DNA of 62,516 bases, taken from contig JAFVTX010000025.1 of the NCBI GenBank assembly GCA_017503015.1, forward strand, positions 1 to 62,516, in the 5' to 3' direction. Shown in pieces: positions 46,639 through 54,742 of the stretch (within the stretch, counting starts at the first letter, position 1; every line of letters starts with the position of its first letter). Both the position numbers and the translations under genes were made by a program. The DNA comes from Fibrobacter sp. (GTDB taxonomy: Bacteria > Fibrobacterota > Fibrobacteria > Fibrobacterales > Fibrobacteraceae). The notes below the pieces were generated by a model. It worked only from the letters and a program-made list of their open reading frames with translations, was not told the DNA's origin and ran no database searches.

Positions 46639-47469
46639 ATGAGCTTAAAATTTTCAAAATGGACCGGCCTGGGTAACGATTTCGTGCTGCTGGAACCGGG
46701 AGAATCGCTGGATCTTGGCGATGGATTTGAACAGCAAGTTGTTCGGCTTTGCGACCGCCGTTTCGGTATCGGCGCCGATGGTGTTGTCCTCGTGACTCCG
46801 CTGGAGGGCGACGGCTGCACCAAGGGCGTCGACTTCGAGATGCGCATCTTTAACGCCGACGGTTCCGAGGCCGCCATGTGCGGGAACGCCACGCGGTGCG
46901 TGGCAAAGTTCATTGTCAGCCGCGGACTTGCTAAGGATGCCGGCACCAAGGTCTTTGTTCTGCATACCAAGAGCGGCCTTGTGAAGCCCTCGCTTCTGGA
47001 AGACGGTCGGGTCTGTGTGGATATGGGCCTCCCCAGGGATTTCCTCGGGAGTATCAAACTTCCCGCCGACAGTTTCGACTTTACCGCCGAGACGGTCTCC
47101 ATGGGAAATCCCCATGCGGTCATTTTCGTCGATGATATCGAGAAGATCCAGCTGGAAAAGTGGGGGAGTGTCCTGGAAGTAGATAAGCAGTTCCCGGACC
47201 GCTGTAACATCGAGTTTGCGCAGGTCTTGCCTGCAGAGCAGGGGGCGCCCACCCAAATCCGCATGCGGGTTTGGGAACGAGGCTGTGGCGTCACCATGGC
47301 CTGTGGAACCGGGAGTTGCGCCACCCTCGTTGCGGCCCAGCGCACGGGCCGCGTGGGCGTCGAAGCCGACATCATTCTCGACGGCGGGACGCTCCACATC
47401 AAGCATCAAGACGGCGGCCCCGTCCTCATGACCGGCCCTGCTACTGAAGTTTTCAGAGGAGAAATTTAA
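46639..47469 (+). CDS. dapF: Diaminopimelate epimerase
   Basis: Converts LL- to meso-diaminopimelate for lysine and peptidoglycan. It has 276 residues. The two catalytic Cys are present, Cys81 in AMCGNATRC and Cys222 in TMACGTGSC. N-terminal GLGNDFVLLE and RRFGIGADGVV are typical. I start at ATG 46639; a TTG three codons earlier was rejected. No good ribosome-binding site precedes it, because the -12 element ends 12 nt upstream. dapL follows after a repeat. Sigma-54 control of dapF is unusual. Confidence 0.93.
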   Translation: MSLKFSKWTGLGNDFVLLEPGESLDLGDGFEQQVVRLCDRRFGIGADGVVLVTPLEGDGCTKGVDFEMRIFNADGSEAAMCGNATRCVAKFIVSRGLAKDAGTKVFVLHTKSGLVKPSLLEDGRVCVDMGLPRDFLGSIKLPADSFDFTAETVSMGNPHAVIFVDDIEKIQLEKWGSVLEVDKQFPDRCNIEFAQVLPAEQGAPTQIRMRVWERGCGVTMACGTGSCATLVAAQRTGRVGVEADIILDGGTLHIKHQDGGPVLMTGPATEVFRGEI

Positions 47470-47480
47470 AACAAGGATGT

Positions 47481-47588
47481 GTCATCCTGAGCGTAGGCGT
47501 GAAACGCCGAAGTCGAAGGATCTAAATCTGAAGCCTATGAATAGATTCTTCGACTACACGACTTACGGCGCTCCGCTCAGAATGACAC
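47481..47588. repeat. Inverted pair of GTCATCCTGAGC repeats between dapF and dapL
   Basis: GTCATCCTGAGCG...GTCGAAGGATCT faces AGATTCTTCGAC...CGCTCAGAATGACA, making a long imperfect palindrome. Confidence 0.85.
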
Positions 47589-47603
47589 TTTGGAAACGCG
47601 ATT

Positions 47604-48806
47604 ATGAATATACTTAACACCAATTACGATCTTCTTCCCGGCAGTTACCTCTTTTCTACCATCGCCAAAAAGATTGCCGAATACCAGGGCAAAAAGCCCG
47701 ATGCCGACATCATCCGCCTGGGAATCGGCGACGTGACCACGCCGCTTGTCCCCGAAGTTATCAAGGCCATGCACAAGGCTGTTGACGAGATGGCGGAGAA
47801 GGGGACTTTCCGCGGGTACGGGCCCGAGCAGGGCTACGACTTTTTGCGTCAGGCCATTGTGGCGGGGGAGTACACCTCCCGCGGGATTGATATGGATCCG
47901 GAGGATATCTTTGTCAGCGACGGTTCCAAGTGCGATGTGGCGAACATCCAGGAACTTTTTACAGAAAATGTAAAGATAGCCATTCCGGACCCTGTCTATC
48001 CGGTCTATCTGGACTCCAACGTGATGGCCGGGCGCGCGGGCGTGTTGCAAGATGATGGACATTTTTCTAAGGTCACCTACCTGGCCTCCACCGCCGAAAA
48101 CAACTTCCAGCCGGACCTGCCCAAGAATCCGGTGCAGATGATTTACCTCTGCAGCCCGAACAACCCCACGGGCACGGTGCTCAGCCGCGAGACCCTCCAG
48201 AAGTTCGTGGATTACGCCAACGAGAACGGTGCGATAATACTCTTTGACGGGGCTTACAACTGCTACATCCAGGACGAGTCGCTGCCCCATTCTATTTTCG
48301 AGATTCCGGGAGCCCGCACCTGCGCTATCGAGTTCCGCAGTTTCAGCAAGACGGCGGGCTTTACCGGCGTGCGCTGCGCCTACACGGTGATCCCTCACGA
48401 ACTTTCGAAACTCCATTCCATGTGGAACCGCCGCCAGTGTACCAAGTTCAACGGCGTGAGCTACGTGACCCAGCGTGCCGCCGAGGCCATCTACAGTCCG
48501 GTCGGCTGGCGGGAGACCAAAGAAGTCATTGCGGGTTACATGCGCACGGCTGGGGTTATCCGCAAGGAACTCACCGAGGCTGGCTATACCGTGTTCGGCG
48601 GCGAGCATGCTCCCTACATCTGGTGGAAGATTGAAGGCGGCGAAAAGTCCTTCGATTTCTTTGACCGTCTGCTTGCCACCTGCGAAGTGGTGGGTACACC
48701 CGGTAGCGGTTTCGGTCCTTGCGGTGAGGGTTATTTCCGCCTGACCGCCTTCGGCGACTATGAGCGCACGAAAGTCGCACTCCAGCGAATAAAGGAAAGG
48801 CTCTGA
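47604..48806 (+). CDS. dapL: LL-diaminopimelate aminotransferase
   Basis: A PLP enzyme forming LL-diaminopimelate directly from tetrahydrodipicolinate and glutamate, bypassing the acylated route. It has 400 residues. The DapL features are RLGIGDVTTPL near residue 38, FRGYGPEQGY near 71, FVSDGSKCDVANIQ near 103, the YLCSPNNPTGTV region near 179, and the PLP Lys in FRSFSKTAGFTGVRCAY near 246. It is the partner of DapF, 134 nt upstream. No dapD/C/E-type gene is in the window. Confidence 0.94.
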   Translation: MNILNTNYDLLPGSYLFSTIAKKIAEYQGKKPDADIIRLGIGDVTTPLVPEVIKAMHKAVDEMAEKGTFRGYGPEQGYDFLRQAIVAGEYTSRGIDMDPEDIFVSDGSKCDVANIQELFTENVKIAIPDPVYPVYLDSNVMAGRAGVLQDDGHFSKVTYLASTAENNFQPDLPKNPVQMIYLCSPNNPTGTVLSRETLQKFVDYANENGAIILFDGAYNCYIQDESLPHSIFEIPGARTCAIEFRSFSKTAGFTGVRCAYTVIPHELSKLHSMWNRRQCTKFNGVSYVTQRAAEAIYSPVGWRETKEVIAGYMRTAGVIRKELTEAGYTVFGGEHAPYIWWKIEGGEKSFDFFDRLLATCEVVGTPGSGFGPCGEGYFRLTAFGDYERTKVALQRIKERL

Positions 48807-48849
48807 GCTCGCCATGCTGTGCAAGGCTTTGAGCTATGAGGTCGTTCGC

Positions 48850-48940
48850 CTTTGGCTCACTCTGAGCAAAATTTTAACTACTCGTTTATCATACCTCAAA
48901 GTGCCGTAGGCACGACCCCACACCTCGAACCCCATTTGCT
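48850..48940. repeat. CATACCTCA-stem-ACCCCACACCTCGAACC repeat
   Basis: The spacer before the sigma-54 activator. GTGCCGTAGGCAC forms a stem, flanked by CATACCTCAAA and ACCCCACACC. Hairpins of the TCGTTCGCCTTTGGCTCACTCTGAGC type also occur. A related unit lies in hrpA (28229-28272). Confidence 0.5.
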
Positions 48941-48945
48941 ATCTT

Positions 48946-50469
48946 ATGTCCATGCCAATTCCCATCGGTTCCGAAATTTCGGTTATTCAAAAAATCAGCG
49001 TCGCCATCATCCACGAGCGCAATGTGGAAAAGTTACTCGAGAATGTGCTTGGCATTCTTGAATCCGAGCTCGGCATGTTGCGGGGCACTTTCGCGCTCCT
49101 CTTTGGCGATACCCTCAAGATCGAGGCGTCCCGTGGGCTCGACGAATCCGAAAAACAGCGTGGATTGTACCGGATGGGCGAGGGCATTACGGGCCATGTG
49201 GCGGAGCGTGGCATCAGCCATGTGATTCCCGACCTGCGCAAGGATTCCCGCTTCTTGAACCGTACGGGGAGCCGTCATTACGAAAATCAGGTGGCCTTCA
49301 TCTGTGTGCCGCTGATTCACGACGGCCAGGTCATCGGCACGCTCTCTATCGACCGCCCGGTGGATGGCGCGACGGATTTGGACCGGGACGTGGCCCTGCT
49401 GGAAATCATCGCCAACATCACGGGCGACGCCGCCAACGAATGTATCGAGCTGCACAACGAACGCGAAGCCATGCTGGAAGAGAACCGCAAGCTCCGCGAC
49501 ATGCTTTCTAACAATCCGGGCGATCTGGTAGGGAATTGCCGGGAGATGCAGCTGATTTACGAACAGGTACGCCAGGTGGCGCCCAGCGACGCTACGGTCC
49601 TGATCCGTGGCGGGAGCGGTACGGGTAAAGAGATGATAGCCCGTGCCATTGTGAATTTGTCTGCAAGAAAGGACAAGCCCTTTATTACCCTGAACTGTGC
49701 GGCCCTTCCGGAAAACCTGGTGGAAAGCGAACTGTTCGGTCACGAGAAGGGTGCCTTTACGGGAGCGGTGAACCGCCGTATCGGTCGCGCCGAAGCCGCC
49801 AACGGAGGCACGCTCTTTTTGGACGAAATCGGTGACCTTACCATGCAGACCCAGGTGAAACTCTTGCGGTTCTTGCAGGAGCGCACCTTCAGCAGGGTAG
49901 GCAGCAACGAGGAACTCCATTCGGACGTTCGCTTTTTGGCGGCTACCAGCCGTAACCTGGAAGAACTCATCGCCCAGGGCAAGTTCCGCGAAGACCTTTT
50001 CTACCGCCTGAATATTTTCCCCATTTCCATGCCCGACCTGGCTAAGCGCAAGTCCGACATCATCTTGCTTGCGGAGCATTTCATCGAGAAGATGAACCTG
50101 CGCTACGCGAAGAAGGTGGTGCGTCTTTCGACGACGGCCATCAACCTGCTCATGAGCTACCACTGGCCGGGCAACGTCCGCGAACTGGAAAACTGCATGG
50201 AACGGGCGGTGCTTACCGCAAGCGACGACTGCATCCACAGTTATAACCTGCCTCCATCGCTTCAAACCAGTCTCAGCACGGGGCAGTCGGGTGCTGCCAG
50301 TACGAAAATAGCCCCTCTCGACGTGATGCTGAACAACTACGAGCGTGAAATCATCACCGAGGCCATCAAGCGCAACAACGGAAATCTCTCAGCCGCAGGC
50401 CGCGACCTGGGCGTGTCTCCCCGCATGATGAACTACCGCATGAACAAGCTGGGCATCAAGTCAAAATAA
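48946..50469 (+). CDS. NifA-like sigma-54-dependent transcriptional activator (GAF-AAA-Fis)
   Basis: A 507-residue enhancer-binding protein. The N-terminal GAF domain (about residues 15-165) could sense a small molecule or bind P-II, as in NifA. The AAA+ domain has Walker A GGSGTGKE near 222, the sigma-54-contact loop GAFTGA near 269, Walker [12 protein letters not shown] near 286, and an arginine-finger region [10 protein letters not shown]. The Fis-type helix-turn-helix is at the C-terminus ([20 protein letters not shown], about 478-497). No phosphorylatable receiver domain is present, so it is not NtrC. Divergent/adjacent to amtB and P-II genes, it is the probable activator of the glnN, gltBD, dapF and P-II promoters. 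The exact start (48946 or 48952) is uncertain because no ribosome-binding site is visible. Confidence 0.9.
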   Translation: MSMPIPIGSEISVIQKISVAIIHERNVEKLLENVLGILESELGMLRGTFALLFGDTLKIEASRGLDESEKQRGLYRMGEGITGHVAERGISHVIPDLRKDSRFLNRTGSRHYENQVAFICVPLIHDGQVIGTLSIDRPVDGATDLDRDVALLEIIANITGDAANECIELHNEREAMLEENRKLRDMLSNNPGDLVGNCREMQLIYEQVRQVAPSDATVLIRGGSGTGKEMIARAIVNLSARKDKPFITLNCAALPENLVESELFGHEKGAFTGAVNRRIGRAEAANGGTLFLDEIGDLTMQTQVKLLRFLQERTFSRVGSNEELHSDVRFLAATSRNLEELIAQGKFREDLFYRLNIFPISMPDLAKRKSDIILLAEHFIEKMNLRYAKKVVRLSTTAINLLMSYHWPGNVRELENCMERAVLTASDDCIHSYNLPPSLQTSLSTGQSGAASTKIAPLDVMLNNYEREIITEAIKRNNGNLSAAGRDLGVSPRMMNYRMNKLGIKSK

Positions 50470-50498
50470 AACATTGCATTTGTGCGTCACCATTTTGT

Positions 50499-50524
50499 TA
50501 AGCCCGCCCTGAGCGGGCTTTTTC
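50499..50524 (+). terminator. Terminator of the sigma-54 activator gene
   Basis: AAGCCCGC-CCTGA-GCGGGCTT followed by TTTCTA. Confidence 0.85.
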
Positions 50525-50546
50525 TATATCGTCAAGGTACGACATT

Positions 50547-50578
50547 AAAAAAATCCCGCAGGATTTCTCCCGCGGGAT
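50547..50578 (-). terminator. Terminator of amtB
   Basis: ATCCCGC...GCGGGAT hairpin; on the minus strand it is followed by TTTTTTT. Confidence 0.85.
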
Positions 50579-50601
50579 AGCCTCTATTTATGGAGTATAA
50601 C

Positions 50602-51867
50602 TTACATATTGCTGAAGATCTGGAATCCGCTGTAGGCTTCTTGACCGTGTTCGCTTTGGTCGAGACCGCGAAGTTCTTGTCTTTCAGTAACGCGCAGTCC
50701 GATAGTCTTCTTGATGACGTAGAAGATCAGGCTTGCGGCTGCGAAGCAGGGCACTGCGTAGGCAAGCACGCCAACAGCCTGCGTTCCCAGCGTGTAGTCG
50801 CCGGTCATATCGAAGATACCCACGGCGAGAGTTCCCCACACGCCGTTTACCAGGTGAACAGAGAGGGCACCGACCGGGTCGTCCAAGTGCAGGCGGTCGA
50901 ACATGAACACCGCACCCACAACCAGCACGCCAGCGATAGCGCCGATAATCCAGGAGGAGAGCGGAGTTACCACGTCGGCACCGGCAGTGATAGCCACGAG
51001 ACCGGCAAGGCAGCCGTTCAAGGCCATAGTGGCGTCGGGCTTCTTGGAGACAATCCAGCTGGTGAGTGTCGCGGTAATGATACCGGCAACAGCGGCGAGG
51101 TTCGTGGTCACCAAAATCCAGCTAGTAGCCTTCGGGTCGCCAGAGAGAGCGGAACCGGCGTTGAATCCCCACCAACCGAACCACAGCATGAACACGCCGA
51201 TGGTGGCGAGCGGAATGTTGTGAGCCGGGATGGCATGCACCTTGCCGCCCACATACTTGCCGATACGGGGTCCAAGAATCATCACGCCTGCAAGCGCTGC
51301 CCAGCCACCCACGGAGTGCACCAGCGTAGAACCGGCCAGGTCATGGAAGCCGTGTGCACCGAGGGTAGAAAGCCAGCCGCCGCCCCATGTCCAGCTACCC
51401 ACGATAGGATAGACAAAGGCAACATAGATGATGGTGAAAATGAGGAAGGAATGGAGCTTCACGCGTTCTGCTACGGCGCCCGAGACGATGGTGGCTGCGG
51501 TGGCGGCGAACATGGCCTGGAAAAGCCAGTCTGCAAACAACGTAAAGTGGCCGTTGTAGGCGGCGGTGAAGCTGTCCGGGTTAGCCCAATCGCCGATGCC
51601 AAGGCCTGCGAATCCGAGAATCCCGTTGAAGGTTCCCGGATACATGAGGCCAAAGCCCAGCAGCGCGTACATGGTGATGCCTATGGCGGGGACCGCGATG
51701 TTCTTGAACGCGACGTTCGCAGAGCACTTGGCCCGCACAAGACCCGCTTCCACGCAGGCGAATCCGAGACCCATGATGAACACCAGCATGGCGCTGATCA
51801 TGATCCAGATGTTTTCTGTCATAAAGATGGCGTCGCTGACAGGTACGACTTGTGTAACTTCGTTCAT
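50602..51867 (-). CDS. amtB: Ammonium transporter
   Basis: An inner-membrane ammonium channel of 421 residues with about 11 spans. The two pore His are in STLVHSVGGWAALAG (first half) and GALSVHLVNGVWGTL (second half), and FMLWFGWWGFNAGS is typical. N-terminal MNEVTQVVPVSDAIFM precedes the first span; AAGGA lies 6 nt before the ATG. The P-II gene lies 139 nt upstream in the same direction with a sigma-54 promoter, so both are probably cotranscribed; P-II would block the channel when nitrogen is plentiful. Confidence 0.96.
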   Translation of the reverse strand: MNEVTQVVPVSDAIFMTENIWIMISAMLVFIMGLGFACVEAGLVRAKCSANVAFKNIAVPAIGITMYALLGFGLMYPGTFNGILGFAGLGIGDWANPDSFTAAYNGHFTLFADWLFQAMFAATAATIVSGAVAERVKLHSFLIFTIIYVAFVYPIVGSWTWGGGWLSTLGAHGFHDLAGSTLVHSVGGWAALAGVMILGPRIGKYVGGKVHAIPAHNIPLATIGVFMLWFGWWGFNAGSALSGDPKATSWILVTTNLAAVAGIITATLTSWIVSKKPDATMALNGCLAGLVAITAGADVVTPLSSWIIGAIAGVLVVGAVFMFDRLHLDDPVGALSVHLVNGVWGTLAVGIFDMTGDYTLGTQAVGVLAYAVPCFAAASLIFYVIKKTIGLRVTERQELRGLDQSEHGQEAYSGFQIFSNM

Positions 51868-51916
51868 TGGTAGTCCTTAAAATATGGTTTGAAAAGATGG
51901 TATAGTTGCGAGCTCT

Positions 51917-51976
51917 AAGTTACTAGTTACTAGTCTTTTTTGAGAGCCTCTAGTAACTAGTATCTATTAACTAGCC
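51917..51976. repeat. Heptamer-based inverted repeat between P-II gene and amtB
   Basis: AGTTACT repeated, then about 20 nt later TAGTAAC-TAGTATC-TATTAAC-TAG. Each arm is a 7-nt tandem, and the arms can pair. It lies inside the likely glnK-amtB transcript. Confidence 0.7.
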
Positions 51977-52006
51977 CGCAGGGCGTAACTGCGCCGAAGG
52001 CGCTAT

Positions 52007-52348
52007 TTATCCAATCGCCTCCGGCCCAGTTTCTCCGGTACGGATGCGGATACACTGTTCGAGGCTGGTGACGAAAATCTTTCCGTCACCGATTTCGCCG
52101 GAGCGCGCGCCCTTGATGATGGCGTCGATACAGGGCTGCACGAATTCGTCGTTTACCGCAATCTTGAGGCAGATTTTCTTGAGCAAATTCACTTCGGTCA
52201 CCACGCCGCGGAAGCGCTGGTTATAGCCCTTCTGCTGGCCGCAGCCGAGCACGTTGGTTACTGACATCTTGAAAATGTTGTTTTCGTAAAGCGCTTGCTT
52301 CACGAGATTGAGTCGTTCGGGTTGAATGTAGGCCGTAACGAGTTTCAT
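52007..52348 (-). CDS. glnK: P-II nitrogen regulatory protein
   Basis: A 113-residue P-II signalling protein that binds ATP/ADP and 2-oxoglutarate and regulates AmtB and other nitrogen proteins. The start at 52348 ([14 protein letters not shown]) has AAGGA 9 nt upstream; the longer reading crosses the promoter and is wrong. The ATP-binding segments are normal: GCGQQKGY (35-42) and [12 protein letters not shown]...IRIRTGE. The T-loop is unusual: the uridylylation Tyr51 of E. coli is Thr here and Tyr46 is Phe ([16 protein letters not shown]), and position 49 is Val, not Ser. Covalent control at those sites is thus not expected. It is followed by amtB. Confidence 0.93.
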   Translation of the reverse strand: MKLVTAYIQPERLNLVKQALYENNIFKMSVTNVLGCGQQKGYNQRFRGVVTEVNLLKKICLKIAVNDEFVQPCIDAIIKGARSGEIGDGKIFVTSLEQCIRIRTGETGPEAIG

Positions 52349-52399
52349 GGCGCTTGTCCTTGTTTTCATTCCAAGGAATTTTGGAATTCGCGCCATATA

Positions 52400-52415
52400 T
52401 GCAAAGAGCGTGCCA
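52400..52415 (-). promoter_or_regulatory. Sigma-54 promoter of glnK-amtB
   Basis: On the minus strand: TGGCACG-CTCT-TTGCA, a full consensus match. The predicted start is about 41 nt before the ATG. Confidence 0.88.
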
Positions 52416-52519
52416 AAAAAGAGAAATGCGCGAAATTTCGCGAAAAACGGCGAAATCGCTGGGAAAATGAAAGAAAACCGCGCTGACTTTACGGATAATG
52501 TTTTTCGTTTATTGAATAA

Positions 52520-52536
52520 TATCCAAAAAACGTAAA
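52520..52536. promoter_or_regulatory. Degenerate activator palindrome upstream of glnK
   Basis: TATCCAA-AAA-ACGTAAA matches the TTTACAA-N3-TTGTAAA palindrome at 10 of 14 positions, about 139 bp before the predicted start. A weaker one (8 of 14) is centred near 52496. Confidence 0.35.
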
Positions 52537-52597
52537 ATCCCTGCCGCGCATGGACAGGGTGTAACGAATAAAGTAATCTTTTTTTTGCGGAAGAGAA

Positions 52598-53077
52598 TTA
52601 CAGCTCGTGATAGTACGGGCAGATGTTTTCGTAATGTCCGTCCTTCATTCGGAAACCTTTCGGGATGGTTCCGAGCTGGACAAATCCGAGGCGCTCGTAC
52701 AGGTGCCGCGCATGCGTGTTGCTTTCGACGACGGCATTGAACTGCAAAACTCCGAAACCGTGCTTTTTAGCTTGTTCAAGACAGTCCTTTACGAGCATTT
52801 CGCCGATGTGCTTGCCCCTGGATTCCGAAGCGACTGCGTAGCTCGCATTTGAGATGTGTCCGCAACGGCCCACGTTGTTCGGGTGCAGAATGTATAGCCC
52901 GTAAATCTTGCCGTCCTCGACCGCAACGGCGCAGTAGGTCTGTGCGGCAAAGAACTGCTTGCCGGTTTCGGGCGTGAGCAAGTCCTCTTGCGGAAAGGCG
53001 ATGCCTTCTTCCACCACCTCGTTCCAGATGTGGATCATTGCCGCAAGGTCCATTTCGTTGTACTGCCTGATAAGCAT
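52598..53077 (-). CDS. GNAT-family N-acetyltransferase
   Basis: A 159-residue cytosolic acetyltransferase. The acetyl-CoA-binding signature (R-x-x-G-x-G/A variant) is at ESRGKHIGEMLVKDCLEQAK, about residues 84-103, followed by the N-A-V-V-x-x-N-T-H-A-x-x-L-Y-x-x-L-G-F pattern typical of phosphinothricin-type and amino-acid acetyltransferases (about 113-132). The acceptor substrate is unknown. It is a single gene; the upstream spacer (53078-53393) is AT-rich. Confidence 0.85.
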   Translation of the reverse strand: MLIRQYNEMDLAAMIHIWNEVVEEGIAFPQEDLLTPETGKQFFAAQTYCAVAVEDGKIYGLYILHPNNVGRCGHISNASYAVASESRGKHIGEMLVKDCLEQAKKHGFGVLQFNAVVESNTHARHLYERLGFVQLGTIPKGFRMKDGHYENICPYYHEL

Positions 53078-53393
53078 AGTGGGAAAGATAGAATTTTTTT
53101 TGTGAATGGCGACGTTAATGAGAAAAAAGATTACCTATGGCCAGATTTTTTTTCTGAAATCGCTTTATGAAATAGAATATCAAAAAAAAGAGGGGTTTTG
53201 TAAATTAAAAACCTAATTGTTTATTTGTCTGTGGAAAAACATAAGTTTGGGGTGATATTGCCTAAAAAAGAAGTTGTTTTAGTAAAAAAATGTTGTAAAG
53301 AGAATTTTTTATTTATATTTCTTTTGGTATGTTGAATGAGAGTCAAACACTTGTTTCCGAACGAAAAAATTGACAGATTTTGGAGGAGCCTGT
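53078..53393. other. AT-rich spacer before the secreted-protein pair
   Basis: About 315 bases, markedly AT-rich with A/T runs and no gene. It marks the beginning of the low-GC accessory stretch that runs to about 59.3 kb. Confidence 0.5.
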
Positions 53394-53873
53394 ATGAATA
53401 GAAAAAGAATTATTGAATGTGCTATTGTTTTAATGGTGTTATTTCTTGCCGGTTGTGCATCTACTTATGGCTTAAAAGAAAACTGGGTTGATGACGATGA
53501 CATGAAGACCATTTTAGCGGAACCAGACATAAATAAAGTAGCACCCATTCTTGGTACACCCGTTTTTACGGAATATAGAGGGGATACCGTAGAGTTTGTG
53601 TACAATTACAGGCCTCACCTTTACAAATCTGTTCGCAATGGTCGGGATTTTAAGCCCAATGATAACGATCGAGTGGATTTGTGGAGCGTTCGTACCGGGT
53701 TTGTCGGCATAATGGTTGTAAACAGCCGAGTTGTTGGCTTACGACCGAGGCCTGATTATGAGCCGGTAGCGAATGACACCAAAGTATCGCAGGGGTCCTC
53801 TTTCTGGATTATCCTACTTAGTGTCCTTGCTACAGTGGGAATTGTAACAGTACTTATCATTTCAGAATCGTAG
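53394..53873 (+). CDS. Small lipoprotein of unknown function
   Basis: A 159-residue lipoprotein. The N-terminal MNRKRIIECAIVLMVLFLAG with lipobox LAGC (Cys at 21) is preceded by a strong GGAGGAG site, which decides this start over an upstream Met. The mature part (WVDDDDMKTILAEP, APILGTPVFTEYRGDTVEFV, ...WSVRTGFVGIMVVNSRVVGL) recalls SmpA/OmlA-type small lipoproteins in length and layout, but I would not assign it. A hydrophobic C-terminal span (FWIILLSVLATVGIVTVLII) makes it unusual: a lipoprotein with a second membrane segment. It is followed by the next gene after 6 nt. Confidence 0.75.
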   Translation: MNRKRIIECAIVLMVLFLAGCASTYGLKENWVDDDDMKTILAEPDINKVAPILGTPVFTEYRGDTVEFVYNYRPHLYKSVRNGRDFKPNDNDRVDLWSVRTGFVGIMVVNSRVVGLRPRPDYEPVANDTKVSQGSSFWIILLSVLATVGIVTVLIISES

Positions 53874-53879
53874 GCGTCT

Positions 53880-54332
53880 ATGCTGAAATTATTTCTGTTC
53901 GTTTTATTTGCGGGCTCTGTGGTGGTTGCTGCATCGGACGATGCAATATGCATCGATTTTTGCTCAAAATGTGCGGAAGGACAATCGGATTTGTGCGCTG
54001 AAATTCTTAAAACCTGCCAATGCGAAGTTTTGAGTAATGCTGAAAAACAGACTGTTGCCGAATCCGAAAATACGGCTGCAGAAAATGTTCATGGGGATTC
54101 CAATACACCGATTTTGAAGGCGACTTTTGCTCCTTCGCAAGAGAACAAACAACAGATAAATGGGCCCATCATGAACGTAAACTTCGGCAACAGGGGAGAT
54201 GACAGGTATACGGCTGAACTTCAGTCTGACGGGTCGTATAAAATGAAGGACACGGACAATACGGCGGTGTGGATTGCTATTGGAAGTGCATCGTTATTGA
54301 CGATCGTTTTCATCATTGTTTTGGCTTTGTGA
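53880..54332 (+). CDS. Secreted/membrane protein with Cys-rich N-terminus
   Basis: A 150-residue protein with a signal peptide (MLKLFLFVLFAGSVVVAAS), a Cys-rich segment (CIDFCSKCAEGQSDLCAEIL...CQCE, about residues 24-48), a linker, and a C-terminal span (WIAIGSASLLTIVFIIVLAL). The six or so Cys could form disulphides in the periplasm. It lies 6 nt after the lipoprotein gene, so the pair is an operon; both have a C-terminal hydrophobic segment. No family recognised. A terminator follows at 54382-54408. Confidence 0.75.
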   Translation: MLKLFLFVLFAGSVVVAASDDAICIDFCSKCAEGQSDLCAEILKTCQCEVLSNAEKQTVAESENTAAENVHGDSNTPILKATFAPSQENKQQINGPIMNVNFGNRGDDRYTAELQSDGSYKMKDTDNTAVWIAIGSASLLTIVFIIVLAL

Positions 54333-54381
54333 AAAGAATTCAGAATAAATTGTGCAATTCAAAAATTTAGAATGCAAAAAA

Positions 54382-54408
54382 GGGCCGCGATTGCGACCCC
54401 TCTTTTTT
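54382..54408 (+). terminator. Terminator of the two-gene unit
   Basis: GGGcCGC-GATT-GCGaCCC followed by TCTTTTTT. Confidence 0.8.
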
Positions 54409-54472
54409 ACTTTTAAAAGGTGATGCCTTAAGCCTGGAACACTTCGGTTCCACTCAATGGAGGCAAGTCCGG

Positions 54473-54742
54473 GGCAAGCTCAGGGTCCTTCCCTTAATCA
54501 GTTCCTACTTCTTCACGTGCCTGTGGTACTCCTGTAAACTACAAACTTCGAATCTTCCGAAGTCGTGCTTGTCCCCTGTGAGCGAAGGCAAAGAAGCCTT
54601 GGCTGAGTTGCCGTGCGAGAGGCTGGCCTTTGGGGTCTTGTAACATCCTGAATTAAAGGCCAGCCGGTCTTCCAGGCCTTCCACGGTAGAGGTGAGGGCG
54701 GCGATGGTCGTGGTGATAGGAATGCCCGAGACGACCGCCTTG
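54473..54742. repeat. Direct repeat: copy of the carB 3' end
   Basis: It aligns with 59373-59545: the last ~45 codons of carB plus the stop and ~30 bases beyond, same orientation. There are point differences and one 99-nt insert (54575-54673). The similarity ends at 54742, where PIN-toxin sequence begins. Confidence 0.85.
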
